NCBI GenBank assembly: GCA_015183035.1
Contig: JACZZP010000016.1
Coordinates: 1,178,001 to 1,242,000 of the forward strand
Source: Meloidogyne chitwoodi
Lineage: Eukaryota > Nematoda > Chromadorea > Rhabditida > Meloidogynidae
Length of the DNA: 64,000 bases
Direction of reading: 5' to 3'
The translations under genes were made by a program, and so were the position numbers. Under the pieces are notes generated by a model, which saw only the letters and a program-made list of their open reading frames with translations, ran no database searches and was not told the DNA's origin. Position 1 is the stretch's first letter; each line of letters starts with the position of its first letter. Below, piece after piece: positions 25,601 to 37,853 of the stretch.

Positions 25601-27050
25601 GTATTAAGTAGTGGAAACTGATTACGTCGTTGCTTTACAGGAGCCGAGAAACAAAGAAGTTCTGGAAGGCGTTGTTGCCAAAGAGCATTCCAAAGATTTA
25701 AACCACTTTCTAACCGAATATGGCCTTCTATTTCCTCTTCATGTATAACGTGAAACAGAGGAGCAAGCAAATAAACAAATAATTGTATAGAAGAAATTGG
25801 ATAAGTAAGTTGACGAACATTTATACAACTATTGCAATTAGAGGTAGAAGGTGCAGTTAGTTCATTGCTTAAACTGTAAAGACAAATTAGAGATAACACA
25901 TAAATATAAAAAAATGAAACAAAGAATCTTGATCTTTAAAATAAATAAAATGATCGTTTCTTAATACATACACACTATACAACACTCAGATTTTGTGCCT
26001 TTTTAAGGCGTCCAAAAATTGCACAAAGCACTGCTTTCGCAGGCCAAGGCGGGCAATTGGTATAAGTTTTCAATCAGCAATAACAGCTCCTCGGCTAGGC
26101 CTCATTGGACGCTGTACTGCCCGAGCGCAAGGCTAAGGAAGTCACAAAAAGAAAAATTTTTCAAATATAATTTTTAAGATTTTTTGCTGCACTGTAAAAA
26201 TAAAAGGAAATGCAAGTGAACACTCATTCTATTTCTCTAACATTTTTCTCTCATTTCTATTAAACAAATTATCTTTAATTCTCTGTTACACAGTTATATA
26301 TTATTTTTATTTCTATCTATATTATTAAAAAGACAAAATGTCATTTGACAAAATAAACTAACCATTCAATGCTTGCATCAATTAAAAGCCAATGAAGAAT
26401 ATAAAGCATTTTTACTAATGAACCACTTATTGCTAAACTTTCCTCTTCTTCAGCTCGTTCTGCCATTAATGTAGCTGAACATTGAATAATATGTGGAAAT
26501 GATGTACGAACAAAATTCCATCTAGAAATTGAGGCAATTGCCTCTGAAAGACTTGGACTTAATCCATGTAAAATATTTTGGACAATTACACGTTCAAATG
26601 TCTTAAATAATTTTTAAAGAAAACATTTATTTATAATTACAACACATGAAGCATCTTGTAGTTTATTAACTCTTGAACCAAGAAATGGACTTAAAAATAA
26701 ATAAAAAATTGTTTAATATTTTTTAATCTCTACTTTGTTTGACGCCATAAAAAAGATTGAATAGGCAATGGAATTGGCTCTGATTCATTTTCATCTTCAG
26801 AATTACTGTTTTCAAAGGAATATTTATTAGAAGAATAAAAATAATTAAATAATTTTTTACTTAATTAAATTATTTATAAGTCTTAGAAATTTTAAAATCA
26901 AATTAATTATGAAAACAATTTTAAAAAATTAAATACTTACTTTGTTTTATTTTCATTATTTGAAGTACTTTCAATAAAACCAGTACTTAAAGGCATTAAT
27001 AATAATTGAACAGTACCGTGACTGCTATGCTGTAAGTATTTAACATGCAT
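10693..27050 (-). CDS. unc-80: UNC-80, subunit of the NALCN sodium-leak channel complex
   Basis: A very large cytosolic HEAT/armadillo-like protein required for the NALCN (NCA-1/2) leak channel. The gene spans 16.4 kb in about 50 short exons. Start: ATG at 27050 (exon 26941-27050), splicing in frame to PIPLPIQSFLWRQT, which matches the UNC80 N-terminus. Further anchors from N to C are ILHGLSPSLSEAI, the segment at 24239-24618 with VLRCLLIKNWSEKGIFW, ELEDFLDDGTVND (about 20670), YVHGLYFKDLKQTLKKEQC (about 16100), SFPRKAVESCFGMYQG (about 15440) and ALLKLAPYDAQT (about 13500). The stop is TGA at 10693-10695. Long Ser/Thr/Gly/Gln-rich linkers sit between the conserved blocks, as in other UNC80 proteins. 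An alternative start is ATG CCT at about 26996, after the TTACAG acceptor-like site at 27026-27031. A U4 snRNA gene lies in intron 25874-26362. Confidence 0.93.
25997..26134 (-). ncRNA. U4 spliceosomal snRNA, copy 1 (within unc-80 intron)
   Basis: On the minus strand the RNA begins AGCCTTGCGC and contains the U4 signatures GTCCAATGAGG, the U6-pairing region with the k-turn stem-loop (GCCTAGCCGAGGAGCTG), TTATTGCTGATTGAAAACT, ACCAATTGCCCGCC and, near the 3' end, an Sm-binding site AATTTTTGG followed by a short hairpin. The 138-base length fits nematode U4. It lies in an unc-80 intron on the same strand as unc-80. U4 base-pairs with U6 in the tri-snRNP. I identified it from remembered U4 sequence; a covariance-model search would settle it. 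Confidence 0.9.
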
Positions 27051-29657
27051 TTTTTTAATAAATAAATTTTATGGAAGAAGAAAAGAAGAAGAGAGAAATG
27101 AAGAAAAAATTAAAATATTTGGATCTAATGGTAATATATATTTTTTATAAAAAATAATATTTAGGTAAATTAAATAAATTAAAGCAAAATCTCATAAATA
27201 TATAAAATAGGTATATATTGAAATATATTTATTAAATTATTTAAGATTTCCCAACGTGAAAAAAATCCCCTTAATTTCGAAATTATCTTAAATTAATTTT
27301 TTTAAATAAATATATTTATGAGAATTATATGCAATAATAAAATTAATTAAAAGTAAAAAAATGGTTGGTTAGTTTTTCTTAAAAAACATTTAATTTATTT
27401 AAAAAAGACTCTTCTTCAATTACAAAAGTAGCTTTAGCTATTTCCATTTAAATTATTCTTCAAGTAAGTAAATAAATAATATTGTTGTTTTTGACTTTTT
27501 AATAAAAACACTTTATTATAATATTTTGTTTACATTTATTCTTTCTTATATTTATTTGCCAAAAATTAAAATAAAATAAAAATAATAGTTTTCATATGCC
27601 ACACTTTTTATTTTTTATTTTATTTATATTCAATTTATTATTCATTAAATAGTAGAGACATTTTTAAACAGCCTTCTTTTTGTTAATTTAATTGCTGGGA
27701 GAAACAAAAGGTTTTTTGGTATTGGCAATTATTTATTTTGAATTAAATAACTTTTGTTAATTAACAATAGAATTAAATATATATATTTTTTTTATAATAA
27801 CAAATAATTTTCTATAAATATATATACAGAAAATCTTAATTTTTATTTTCTTGAAAATAAATGATAACCACAAAAAAAGAAGTTACTAATTTATTTTTAA
27901 TAAAATGACGAATTTTTGGGTAAATATTTCAAAAGCAATCGGCAAAAAAATTATAAAAAAAAATAAAACTGCGTGATTTTTTTTGCCTCTTTTATGGTTG
28001 AGTAAAAAATGGGGTGAAGAAGAAAAATAGGTAGCTTAAAAAGGAAGGAAATAAAAGAGAAGAATAAGTGATGACAGCAAAAAAAAAAATAAGTGTAAAA
28101 AAGTTCTAAAATATCTGAAAAAGATTTGTTAAAGAGAAAAAAAGAGGACAGAAAAAATGTTGTTAAAAACCTGGAGATTGTCCCTTGAGAAAAATTTAAA
28201 GCAATAAGGAAATAAAAAAAAGATGAATATGTACATAATAATAAAAAATAAATATTCAAAAGTAGAAAAATCTTAAAAAAAAAAAATAATTAAAATATTA
28301 GGACATTTTAGAAGAATATAAATATTTTATATAATTATATCAAACATATGTACCTATATAATATATTTTCTTTCCTTCAAGAGAATTATCATAATTTAAT
28401 TATGAATAAAAAATTAATTAAAATTTTACTAGAAAATTATTTTATATTAAAAAACAATTTATATATTTTTTAAATAAAAAGTCAATAATGTGGAAAAGTA
28501 AGTCTTGATGATCATTTAACGACAAAAAAATAAAAATAAAAAGAGAAGTAATTTTAAAAATTAAATAATAATAAAATATTCCCTTTAAAACAAATTATAA
28601 AGAATACATTCCTTAATTATATATTAGAATTTTTATATAATAATAATAATAAAATTAATTATTAGTAAAAAAGGGGATTAATTAAAATTGACAAATTCAG
28701 TCTTTTTTACAATTCTTGTAATAAAATAAAAAAAGATTTGTAAATAATTAATCTTTAATGAAGATAAAATAAAATAAATAAATATAATTATAAAAATATT
28801 ACCATTAGATCCTCTTTTAAATAAAATAAAAGATTAAAAAAATATTTAAATATTAAATAATAATTTTTAAAAATAAATAAAAATATATTTATTTATTGAT
28901 ATATTTGTCACAAAAAGGAAATAAACGAGAAAAATATGGGACAAATTGTTGGCTAAAAAAGAATAAAATATTTAAAGAGGAGAAGCTTTTTGCCCATCTT
29001 TTTTTTCTTTTGGCCATAAAAAGGAGATATATTAAAGGACTGCAATAAGAAAAAACGAAAATAATTAAAAATATAAATAAATAATTTAATTTAATTATAT
29101 TTATTTATTAAAATATTATATTTTAAGTCCAAAAATTGTTTTCTAATTTTAGGAAAAGCTAAGAATAAAATTTAAAATTGTCACTATTTTTTAGTTTCTT
29201 TCTTTTCTTCATTTATTTTTTGTGTCTCTTCTATAGTTTGCCAAAATAGTCAAGAGAAAATATATAAAAAAAGTGCAAAAATTTCCCTTATGGCAGCAAG
29301 TAAGTAGTAAAAAATATATAAGCAAAAATAAAATAAATAAAGTAATCTCATATATTTTAAAATAAAATTCAATAAAATAAACGTGAATAATAAAAAAGGG
29401 AAAATTTATTTAAAAAATTAAATATGTAAATAATATTTAAAGTGTTTAATTTTAATTTTAATTAAAATATTTATTTAGAAAAATGAGGAAAATGAAAGAT
29501 AAAATTAATAAAACAAAATATAAATATTTTAAAATGGTTTTTTCTTTTATTTAATTTTTAATTGATTTTAATTTAATTTTAACAATTTAATACTATAAAA
29601 AGACTTAAAATTATTTTAATTATTATTACCTATTTATTCTTCTAAACATTTATCAAC
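27051..29657. other. Divergent intergenic region, unc-80 and small TM gene
   Basis: About 2.6 kb of AT-rich DNA between the start of unc-80 (-) and the small membrane-protein gene (+). It must hold promoters or distal regulatory DNA for both. An open frame at 27951-28259 (-) is hydrophobic only because of poly-T tracts and is not called. No further element can be supported. Confidence 0.6.
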
Positions 29658-29978
29658 ATGAACGGCGCCGGGGAAGGCATCTTTTTTATGTCATTTTTGA
29701 CGTTTTTCGTGCTCATCCAGTTTGTTATTCCTTGTGGCCTGTTAGTTATTTGTGTCGTTGTTCTTGTATATCTCCTCAATAAACATAATGAGATGAAGCG
29801 AGAAAAGGATGAAGTAAATCGACTCCAAGTTAACTATTTGGCCAATAAAGCACGTTCGGATTCTCCTGGTTATTTTATTTTTAAATATTTTTTTATTTTC
29901 TTTTAATTTTTCTTTTAATTTTCAGTTAAATTGCGTCCTTCAACATCTAAATCGAGTGATATATATCAAATGGTCTGA
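29658..29978 (+). CDS. Small single-pass membrane protein (about 87 aa)
   Basis: Two exons, 29658-29868 and about 29925-29978, joined in frame (SDSP then VKLRPSTS). Residues 8-40 form one long hydrophobic helix (FFMSFLTFFVLIQFVIPCG onwards), followed at once by a charged stretch NKHNEMKREKDEVNR that could start a short coiled coil, and a Ser-rich tail ending DIYQMV, a possible YxxΦ-type sorting signal. The coding part is clearly less AT-rich than its surroundings, which supports a real gene. I do not recognise the family. The position, divergent from unc-80, could mean a shared regulatory region, but no functional link is shown. Confidence 0.65.
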
Positions 29979-30599
29979 AGAATTAGAAGCAATAAAGAAG
30001 AAAAATATAAAATTCTCTTGATATAATAGAATATATATATTTTGTTGTTGTAATATAAATAATTGTTAAATAAAAATTAAAAGTTTAGAGAAATGTTTTA
30101 TTAAAATATAAATAGTATAAAATGTTAAATTATAAATATTTTCATTAAAATTAATAATTTATTTAAAAAAAATTTCTTTAAATTTTCAATTTCTATTTAT
30201 TATTTATTTTGAAATTCTAAGCTTTTACATTATTTTTATTTAAATATATATTTATTAATAAAAATGTTAGGTAATAATTAAAATATTTTAATTTTAATAA
30301 ATACATATTTTTAATTTTTGTTTTTTTTATTTTAAATAATTTACATTCAAAAAAAAGAATAATTATTTTAAAAATATTTAGAAAATTCCAGTTTTTAATT
30401 ATTTAATTATTCTCGCTTAATAGATAATAAAAATAATATAAATTAGATATAAAAAATGATTAGCGTTTATTCCCGATAATTCTGATTATATTTTAAATAT
30501 TATTATTTAACAATAATTTAAATAATTATTTATAAAAATAATATTTAATTTTATTTAATTTTTAAATAAATTTAAAGTAATTATTTATTTATTTATTTT
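29979..30599. other. Intergenic AT-rich spacer
   Basis: 3' UTR of the small membrane-protein gene followed by the promoter side of the MAM-domain gene. Almost pure A/T with no supportable frame, RNA or repeat unit. Confidence 0.55.
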
Positions 30600-33500
30600 A
30601 TGACAAATTTTCAATTTTATTTAATTTTTATAAATTTTCAATTTTTTAATTTATTAATTAATTCCTACACACAACAACAACAATATTATAAAAAAGAATT
30701 AAATTATTTAGATTATTATCTTGGTATAAGTCCTGCTAATGAAGAAGGAAAATTATTTGTTAAAAGTTTGAAATAAAATATTTAAAATATAATTATTAAT
30801 TATTTTTTAATAAAAAAAGAACAATTAATTGATAAATATATTTATATATCTTCTCAATTAAATTGTAATTTTACTACAAATTGTTTATGGGCAAATGCTC
30901 AATCTGATGGATTACTTGATAATAGCGATTTTTATCTTTTTCGAAAAAATAATGATAAATCATTTCCTCCTTTACAAGTTGGACCAGGAAATGCTCATCC
31001 TAAAACTGGTTGTTAATTAAAATAATTAATTAATTAATTTTATACTTTTTATTAATTTTAAATCTGTTTTCTAATTATATTTATATAAATTTTAATAAAT
31101 TAAAAAATAATAAATTAACCAAAATTAAAAGGTACTTATTTTGCTTTTGCTGGTAATTTAACAAAAGATTCAAATCATGCAACATTAATAAGTGCTCCAA
31201 TTGCTTGTCAAAGTACTACAGGCATTCTTTCATTTGAGTATCTTTATTTACTTATTTAAATATATTTTTATTTATTTTAAGATATTGGCTTTATAATAAT
31301 GCAAGAATTGAAGTTATTATTATTCGAGTAAATCCTACGTAATAAATCTTTTTTTTTTAATTTTTTAAAAACTAGGTTATTTTTTACTTTAATATTATTC
31401 TATAATACTTTTCACTCCTTTCACAGACACCCAACTTTGAAATAATTTATCCCTATTTTTTCTAATTAGTTTTTAAAATTATATTTTTATTTTTATTCAA
31501 AATCATTTAATTACAATTAACAAAATTTTAAAATTATTTTTTATATAATTAATTTAAATAATAAATAAATAAAATAAAAATTAATTTTATATTTTTAAAG
31601 TCATGGTCATTTAACAGTAATTGAACGTCCATTAATTGATTGTCATTTTTTTAAGCCAAATGGTATTTGTCAAGTTGAAATTAGGCAACAATCTCAACCA
31701 TTTAGACTTGCATTAAGAGCATTTAAATTAAATGATCCAATAATTGGTTCTTTTATTTTATTAAATAAAATTAAATATGAAGCTGCTTTATGTGAATTTT
31801 ATGTTAAGTTTTTTTATTTTTAAAAAATAAAATAAAATATTTTTATAGATAAACCACCAATATTTGATGCAATACAAACATCTAAATGGATAAATCAGAG
31901 AAGACCTTTAACTAAAACTTTTGATTTAAATTGTGGAAATGAAGAAGGAAATAAAGAACAATTTCAGGTAAAAATTATAATATTTAAATAAATAATTTTA
32001 TTTAATTAAATTAATTAAACTTTTAAATATAATTTTAAATTATCCATTAGTTTTTTTATTTTAATTAAATCCATTAATTATATTTTTATATATTTTTATA
32101 AAGAAAATAACCTTTAATTAGGTAATAATATTTAATTTTTATTTAAAAAATTAAAGGAATGTCTTTGGTTTGATTATTATTCAAAAACATCAACAAATGA
32201 TGGTATAAATAGTATTCATACCTCTTCTCATTGGTCAATTGGAGAAAAAACATATTTATGGGAACAAATTGTTAAAACAAAATCTAAACCTTCTGGCCAA
32301 TTTTATTTTCAATATATTGATCCAATTGCTGAATTTCCACTTCCACAATTACGTTCAATTTTAATTCCTTGTACTCAAAGTTCATCAACACTTAGTTTTA
32401 AGTTTTTAAAAACATTAATATTTTATATTTTATTTAATTTTTAGATTTTGGTTAAGTCCAGGAGTTCAAGCACAAATATGTACATTAGGGACAGATAATA
32501 TAGAATTATCTTGTGTTTATCTTAATGAAGAAGATGGTAAAAAAGAAGGAAGAAAAAAATAATATTTATTTTTTATTTTAGTTCCTGGACCTTTAAATAT
32601 TGAAGTGGATACAGCTGATCATCAACCATTTAGAGTATTTTAATGAATTTATTTATTTTTAAATTAATAAGTTTGCATTTATTGTTATTCGTGTTGATAA
32701 AGAAGCTAATGGTGGAGGAGCAGTAATTGCTTTAGATGAAATTAAATATTCAGGTAAAAATTAAAATATAATAATTAATTTATATTTTAAACAAATAAAT
32801 CAACAATATATAATTAATATTTAAAATATTTTTAAATTTTTGGAACAAAAACAATTAAATATTATTATTTTAATTAGAAAAGGTAGTAATCTTCTTTATA
32901 TATTATTTATTATTATTTATCAATTTATTTTTTCTTGTCATCATTTTTATCTGCCACCATTGAAGTCCATAACATTTTTTCTTTTGAAAAAGGCACAATT
33001 GTTGAACCAGGTCCTCCACCAAGACGACGAGGAGGAGTAGTCGTTGCTGTTTGTGATTTTGGAGATATTGCTTTTGTTGGACTTTGTTTTGCTGAAAAAT
33101 TAAATGAAAATATATTTGAAAATTTAATTTTTAAAAAAAAGAAAACTAACGTGAAGCAGGAGAATTTTGTTTAGCCGTCAAATCAGGAGACTTTTCTTGT
33201 TTTTTACTTTGTTGTTTCTTTGTATTTTTACCGCAACATGTGATGATAAAAACAGAAAAGCCAAAAACAAAAAGTAGAATTATTTGAAGCCATTTCATCA
33301 ATAGAATTGATTCTTCTTTTATCAAAAAATGATCAAACATTACATCCACCATTGATTAAATATATTTTTGAGAAAAGATTAGAATAATATAGTTGCCTTT
33401 TTATAATTTTAGAAATTAATTATATTTTTGTTTTTATACTAAATAAATATAATTTTAGGTAACAAATTCTGATTTATAAATTAATATTTATTTTAATTTC

Positions 33501-35207
33501 ATAAAAGTCCTTTATCTAATTTTTATTCAATTAATTTTATTATTAATTTTTAAAATAAATTTATTTAATTATTTTTTAAAGGTTGGCTTTGTCATGAACA
33601 ATTACCAACTACTTCTCCATCACAATTACCATCATTATCATCTCTTTTACAATTAAAACCTTTACCATCTGCTAATTCTGTTGATGCTTCTTTAGCTTTT
33701 CCTAAATCATTGTAAACTTTATTTTATTAAAAATTAATTTATTTAAAAAATAATTAATTAATGGACAGAGAATGTAATTTTGAAAAAGGAGATCTTTGTC
33801 CACATTGGATGCACAGTAGTTCTAGTAATTCTATTATATCTGATTTTGTAGATGAGACAGAAGAAGAAAAAAATAAGTATAATTTATTTTTTAATTATTT
33901 TAAAAAAATAATTTTTTTAGTCAACAAAGTTTTTATATTGGAGTTGTTCCACGTAATATTTTACCTTTGCCATTCCCAATAGATGCAAGGTTTCGTGGCA
34001 CTCATTCTGCTGTTGCATTACTTGATTTACGTGCTCAAGAAGAACAATTTGCTATTTTAACATCTCGTCCAATTGATTGTGCTGATGGGGGAAGAATTGT
34101 GGTAATTCTTATTTAAATAATTGGGTATTTCCACAAATATTCTTTTTTTCATAAAAAAATTTAAAAATTAATTTAATATTAAAGATTAACTATTTTGCTT
34201 CACCTGGTGCTCAATTAAGTGTTTGTGCTAATGAACAATGTGTTTATCCAAAAAGAAAACGTTTTGGATTTATCAGAGATGGACAATTTCCTTCAGAAAT
34301 GTTTAAAAAAATAATAATAATTTTTAAATAATTTTTAATTAATTTTTTAAAAGGTCAGTTGCTCTTAATTCAGCTCGTCCTTTTCGTATTAGAATTGTTG
34401 CAGAACGTAATCGTTCATTTCCAATTAATTTAAATGGTTTTTATGAACCTTTTGTTTTAATTAAAAAAATTGGTTTTTTTTTTAAAATAATAAAAAAATT
34501 AAAAATATAATATAGAAATACAAAATGAAGGTTTTTGTCGTTTAAAATCACCAGAGGAATTGACATGTTCTCAACTTAAATGTTTATTTAATAAAGATGG
34601 ATTTTGTCATTACAAGACAGTATTTCTTTCTGTTGGAGATATTCCATTTGAATATAAAAATGAAGAAGGTATTTAATTAATTAATTTATTTATTTATTAA
34701 ATTAATTAATTAAAAGGTATATCAGCCAATTTTACTTCTGGAATGCGTCGTGCTGTTCTTCGTTCTCCAAATTTTCGAATTTCTTTAAATTCTCAAATTG
34801 AAATGCATTTATTAGCAAGTTTATCAACTTTTGGTTCTCGTTTATATATTTGTCCAAATGATCAACAACAACAACAACAAAGAAAAGTTTTATTAGCAAA
34901 TATTGAAGCAATTGGAGAAGGAATGTTAGAAGATGATACACTTAAAGAATTAGGGGGAAATTGTGAACCTTTACTTGGACCTAAAGTATTTAATTAAATA
35001 ATATTTTTTAATTAAATTAAATATTTTTATTTATTTAAGGTTGATAGTAGTAGTAAAATGGAACATTTAATTATTCAATTAGATCCAGAAATTAAACATT
35101 TTTCTTTAGTAGCAATTCATGACAAATATGAACAGTTTGGTGAAGCAAAAGTTTTATTACATTCTATTAAATTAATTAATCTTAATAATGGTCAAATAAT
35201 TTGTTAA
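30600..35207 (+). CDS. Secreted MAM-domain protein, multiple MAM-like domains
   Basis: An extracellular protein of many exons. A hydrophobic signal peptide (MTNFQFYLIFINFQFFNLLI) is followed by at least three MAM-like modules, the cysteine-containing beta-sandwich of meprin, A5/neuropilin and RPTP-mu. Clear signs are LNCNFTTNCLWANA near 30870, LLVDF-type strands, the module end ALDEIKYSGWLC spliced across 32753/33582, then a new module start DCNFEKGDLC..W at 33770 and a further one at FCRLKSPEELTCSQL (34530). The protein ends LINLNNGQIIC with TAA at 35205-35207; no transmembrane anchor follows, so secretion is likely. The intron 32754-33581 contains a complete antisense gene. Adhesion or matrix roles are usual for MAM proteins; the exact function is unknown. 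Several internal borders are uncertain. Confidence 0.75.
32925..33352 (-). CDS. Small single-pass membrane protein nested in MAM gene intron
   Basis: Two exons on the minus strand, about 33152-33352 and 32925-33094, join in frame through a GTTAGT donor and a TTTTTCAG acceptor. The protein of about 120 residues has one hydrophobic helix (residues about 20-40, WLQIILLFVFGFSVFIITCC) and a long basic tail rich in Ser, Pro, Thr and Lys (KQQSKKQEKSPD, PKSQTATTTPPRRLGGGPG). The stop is TAA at 32925-32927. Its local base composition is clearly richer in G+C than the host intron, as expected of coding DNA. I do not recognise the family. Confidence 0.6.
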
Positions 35208-35519
35208 AATTAAAAAAAACATTTTTTATTTTTCATTGAAGAAAATATATATATTTAAGAAGTACTAAATTAAAGTTAAAATTTTAAATGATAAATAAAT
35301 AAAAACAATCTCTAAAACCAGAGATATTTTGAAATTAAAAAATATCTAAAACTTTTTCAAAAAACTTAAAATCGGAAGAAATAAATCCTCATAATTTCTA
35401 AACATCTCTGCTCAAAACAAATAAAAAAGGCATTTAGTAAACAGAATTGTTGTAACATTTTTTTAAATGAGAGTAAATACAAATAAAAAATTTTGTTAAT
35501 TAAAAATTATTTTTTTGAA
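35208..35519. other. Convergent 3' intergenic region
   Basis: About 310 bp of AT-rich DNA between the stops of the MAM-domain gene (+) and the unknown membrane-protein gene (-). No other feature was seen. Confidence 0.5.
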
Positions 35520-37410
35520 TTAATTTTTTCCAAAAAAAGGAAAAAAATTCCAATAAAAAGATTTAGGAATTAATGAAAATTTTAAACATTTTTTATCATC
35601 ATAATTATCCAATAATAAATGTTTAAGAAAGTTTATGTCAATTCTTATTTTACAGAAACGAAAAGTAATTTTTATATTAATCTTTGAAATAATTAAATTA
35701 TTTTTTGATAAAGAAGCTAAAAATAATTAATTTATTTAAATTTTTATTTTTTTTTAATTCTTTTAATTTTAAATTTTTGAATATTTTTTCTAAAAAAAGT
35801 TTTAAAATTTTTATTCTAAATTTGTAAAGAAATATATAAAACTTACAAAGATTTGTTGAAATTTTCGATTTTTGCAAATTTGTTTTGTTTAAAGGTATAA
35901 TTTCATTTGTTGATATTTCTAAAATTAAAATATTTAATTGATGATTAAATTTAAAAAAAAATAAAAAATAAACTCTTTTCCCAACGACAAATACCAAAAT
36001 GTTTATTAGAATTATCAAACATTGTTTTATTAAAAATTTTATTTGTTGTAGGTTTAATAATATTTTCAGTAATATTAGCCTTGATTATTTTTGATAAATT
36101 CTCCTTAATATTTTCATCAACTAAAAATAATGAAAAAATTTTAATTAAAAAAAGTACTAATATATAAGGGAATTATTTCCAAAAAATTAAAATTATTTGA
36201 GAAAAAAACTACAAAATTATCTAAAAAATTTAAAATTTTCGTCTTTAAAAATATAAAATTCCCCTTTTAGAAAAATAAAAAAGTAAAAAAAAAACTTACC
36301 AAAATCGTGAATTGTTCCATAATAAATATTTATTTTTGTATTATTTATAATATTTTCAGATGAAATAAATAAATATTCTTTTGTAATTGTTTGAAATGAA
36401 TGTTCATTAGAAATATTTTTAATTGTACAGAATGGATGGACAAAATTAGATTTTTGATTTTTAAGTGCTAAAAAATGTTAAAATTTATTTTAAAAATAAA
36501 AAATTATTACGGTAAATTTTGTCAAATTCATCTTGATTTTCATTTTCTTTGCATTTTTGAGAAAATAAATAAATAAGATAAAGAATTGACAAAAAAATTA
36601 AAAACTTTAAAAGAGTAAAATTTAGTGTTTTTATTAAATGGCAATGCTTATTGTTTTTTTGTTTTGAAAATCTTTGTTGTTTAATTGTTGAATAATCATT
36701 AAATTCTCTAAAAATAATTGCATAGAAAAGAGATCTAGTAAAATACCAGTAACTTTCTGAATTTAACCAAACCTGTAAAATTTAAAAAATTAACAAAATT
36801 TTTATAAAAGAAATTTTCATAATTTTTAAAGTTATAAAATTCAAAATAAACAAACATATTTAATTTCATTCCAATAATTTTGAAATCGATAACCAATTCC
36901 ATAAACAGGTTTCAGAGCATAATCAAAAAACATGTAAAGATAAAAATATAAAGCTGAATCTGCAAAGAATATAAATTTAAAATATAAATAAAATTTTGTG
37001 AAGAAAAACTGACAAGTTAATGAAGCAAATTTAGCAATTTGTAAGAATATCCAAATAAAAATATTTTGCTGCTCAATTTTGTTAAACTTTGTTGGAGAGT
37101 AATGAAATATTCTACAAAGTCTTGGATGTATATATTCACTAGATCCATTTTGGTTATAAGAAAGAGTTTCAGAGTAAGTATAATTTGTTTCATAAGGACT
37201 GAAAAGGATTTATTTTAATGATTTAAATGAATAAAAAAACCTTTCTAAAATTTCGACAATATCTTGTTTGGAAAGCCGTGATGATGATTCTGCCATATAA
37301 TTGGGATTTGTTGTTGATGTTATTGAATTTTGCTGTGGATAACTTTAAAAATAATTTGAAAATTATCAATAAATTAAAATAAATTACAATTGTTTGTAGA
37401 AAGAATACAT
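35520..37410 (-). CDS. Unrecognised multi-pass membrane protein
   Basis: About eight exons read in frame on the minus strand: 37390-37410, about 37241-37351, 37030-37200, 36865-36960, about 36535-36775, 36301-36466, 36000-36120, 35850-35922 and 35520-35725. The N-terminus is soluble and Ser/Gln/Asn-rich (RLSKQDIVEILER). A hydrophobic block follows (IFIWIFLQIAKFASLT..ALYFYLYMFF), then GIGYRFQNYWNEIKY, an amphipathic stretch FTRSLFYAIIFREFNDY, and a clear transmembrane helix LLKFLIFLSILYLIYLF. The C-terminal part has spaced cysteines (HPFCTIKN, GICRWEK, FRFCKIRIDI, KKCLKFS) and may be a lumenal or extracellular domain. The pattern of consistent splice joins supports a real gene, but I cannot name a family. 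Confidence 0.55.
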
Positions 37411-37653
37411 CCAAATATAATTCTTTGAAAGTTGATTTTAAATTTAAATACAAATCGTTTTGTTATTCAAATATTTAACTTAAAAATTATTATTAAAATA
37501 TTTAAATTAAAAATGGTTTGTACTTTAAATGAAACTACAATAAAATAGATGGAATTTTATTTTTTAATCTTGGAAATTAAAACAAAAAAAGATTTTTTTC
37601 GAAAATGATAAAATGGCAAAGTGTTTTTTCCACTTTTTCTTTTATTTATTTAG

Positions 37654-37788
37654 ATGGCACGACTTTTCGTCAACGGACTTTACGTCAACGGACCATCCGT
37701 CAATATTTTCGTCAATGGACTTTATGTCAACGGGCTTTTCGTCAAATATTTTATTAAAAATGTACAAGTTTCAGAAAAAAATGTATAG
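37654..37788 (+). repeat. 15-bp degenerate tandem repeat with an open frame
   Basis: Five to six 15-bp units of the type CTTTTCGTCAACGGA fill 37662-37745. Because the unit is a multiple of three, one frame stays open from an ATG at 37654 to TAG at 37786-37788 and would give a 44-residue peptide built on (L-F/Y-V-N-G)n. An acceptor-like TTTATTTAG precedes the ATG directly. It lies in the gap after the vps-11 stop. I call it a repeat, not a gene, because nothing else supports translation. Confidence 0.6.
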
Positions 37789-37853
37789 TTAAAAAATAAA
37801 AAACTCAATTATCACAAATACAAATATTGAATAAAAACATAGAAAAGAACAAT

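Noticed and set aside
25997..26134. First considered as a tRNA-like or retroelement piece
   Set aside because: The minus strand carries the ordered U4 landmarks and Sm site, and a second full copy with the same ends exists.
27951..28259. Hydrophobic 102-codon frame (-) in the unc-80 upstream region
   Set aside because: Phe/Leu/Ser richness comes from poly-A tracts on the other strand; no splice or start context.
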